A stretch of DNA of 34,232 nucleotides, taken from positions 1 through 34,232 of the forward strand of contig BNWW01000025.1 in assembly GCA_025999115.1 (NCBI GenBank), given 5' to 3'. The notes under the pieces were generated by a model that saw only the letters and a program-made list of their open reading frames with translations, was not told where the DNA came from and did no database searches. This document shows, in pieces, positions 33,918 to 34,232 of the stretch (position 1 is the first letter of the stretch; each line of letters begins with the position of its first letter). The stretch comes from Bacteroidia bacterium. Its GTDB lineage: Bacteria; Bacteroidota; Bacteroidia; Bacteroidales; Azobacteroidaceae. The position numbers and the translations under genes were made by a program.

Positions 33918-34060
33918 GCATATTTTTTAAGAAGAAATAGCAGGAATATGTTAAAAAACATATTTTGTTACAAAATTACCGCGAAAATGGTATTTCTTTT
34001 GTATTCCGGTTTTTTGTGGGAATGATGTGGTATTATTCAACATTCTACAATAATGCAATT

Positions 34061-34094
34061 CGCTAAGCGATAAACAACGCTAAATTAATGTTTA
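34061..34094. repeat. Second copy of the GCGATAA / GCTAAATTAATGTTTA repeat
   Basis: CGCT-A-AGCG (34061-34069) overlaps GCGATAA (34067-34073); after 5 nt comes GCTAAATTAATGTTTA (34079-34094), identical to 28033-28048. It is the uninterrupted version of the composite repeat in the 27894-28146 gap. The rest of 33862-34137 is AT-rich and holds only the adhesin promoter region. Confidence 0.6.
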
Positions 34095-34137
34095 TCCCAT
34101 CCGACTCCCGGATATTAGGCCAATAGTGTTCCAATAA

Positions 34138-34169
34138 AAAACCCCGTCAGAGTTATCTGACGGGGTTTT
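34138..34169 (-). terminator. Terminator of the rRNA operon
   Basis: Arms AAAACCCCGTCAGA (34138-34151) and TCTGACGGGGTTTT (34156-34169) pair perfectly around a GTTA loop. On the minus strand it lies just past the 5S 3' end and runs into TTTTTTATTGG, a strong intrinsic terminator. Confidence 0.92.
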
Positions 34170-34176
34170 ACAAAAA

Positions 34177-34232
34177 GTGGCGGCTACCTACTCTCCCACA
34201 AATACGCAGTACCATCGGCGCTATCGGGCTTA
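34177..34232 (-). rRNA. rrf: 5S ribosomal RNA, 3' part only
   Basis: Read on the minus strand, the last bases of the window give GATGGTACTGCGTATTTGTG then GGAGAGTAGGTAGCCGCCAC, the conserved 3' third of bacterial 5S rRNA. The gene runs off the window edge, so an rRNA operon transcribed leftward lies beyond it. The exact 3' end is uncertain by a few bases. Confidence 0.9.

Overview
The window looks like the genome of a member of the Bacteroidota, most likely Bacteroidales. Evidence: a hybrid two-component regulator fused to an AraC domain, TTTG-N20-TAnnTTTG promoters, little Shine-Dalgarno signal, BspA-like surface proteins and C-terminal sorting domains of the type IX secretion system (T9SS; absent from most Bacteroides, common in Porphyromonas- and Paludibacter-like lineages). 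The theme is secreted breakdown of an acidic, probably pectin- or rhamnogalacturonan-like polysaccharide, although no SusC/SusD pair lies in the window. Layout: (1) 123-3015, minus strand: two exported right-handed beta-helix proteins. (2) 3016-3183: a divergent control region with a promoter each way and a tandem 21-bp repeat placed like an operator. (3) 3184-8511, plus: the hybrid sensor/regulator followed by a lipoprotein GH105-type unsaturated uronyl hydrolase. (4) 8573-11298: a convergent pair of housekeeping or accessory genes, a Uma2-family nuclease-fold protein and an ABC-F ATPase. (5) 11497-27893, plus: one long gene train with 2-10 bp gaps or ATGA overlaps. It encodes two BspA-like T9SS proteins, a propeller protein with a T9SS tail, a second GH105-type hydrolase, a toroid-like probable lyase and a 1168-residue glycosidase with a CBM9-like region. 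(6) 28147-33861, minus: a giant modular T9SS adhesin. (7) The right edge holds the 3' end of a 5S rRNA gene with its terminator, so an rRNA operon lies just outside. The most unusual aspect is several classes of short palindromic repeats that have landed in or beside genes. A RAYT-type (REP-associated tyrosine transposase) gene sits inside the long gene train. An identical 33-bp perfect palindrome lies on each side of it. The left copy brings a stop codon into the 3' end of the lyase gene, and what looks like the lost C-terminus survives in frame beyond it. The right copy is translated as part of the signal peptide of the glycosidase. A different two-hairpin palindromic element is carried in frame inside the ABC-F ATPase, between its two nucleotide-binding domains. 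A third palindrome family, apparently with a nested insertion, lies at 27956-28048 and 34061-34094. Functional calls rest on motif recognition by eye; no database search was possible.
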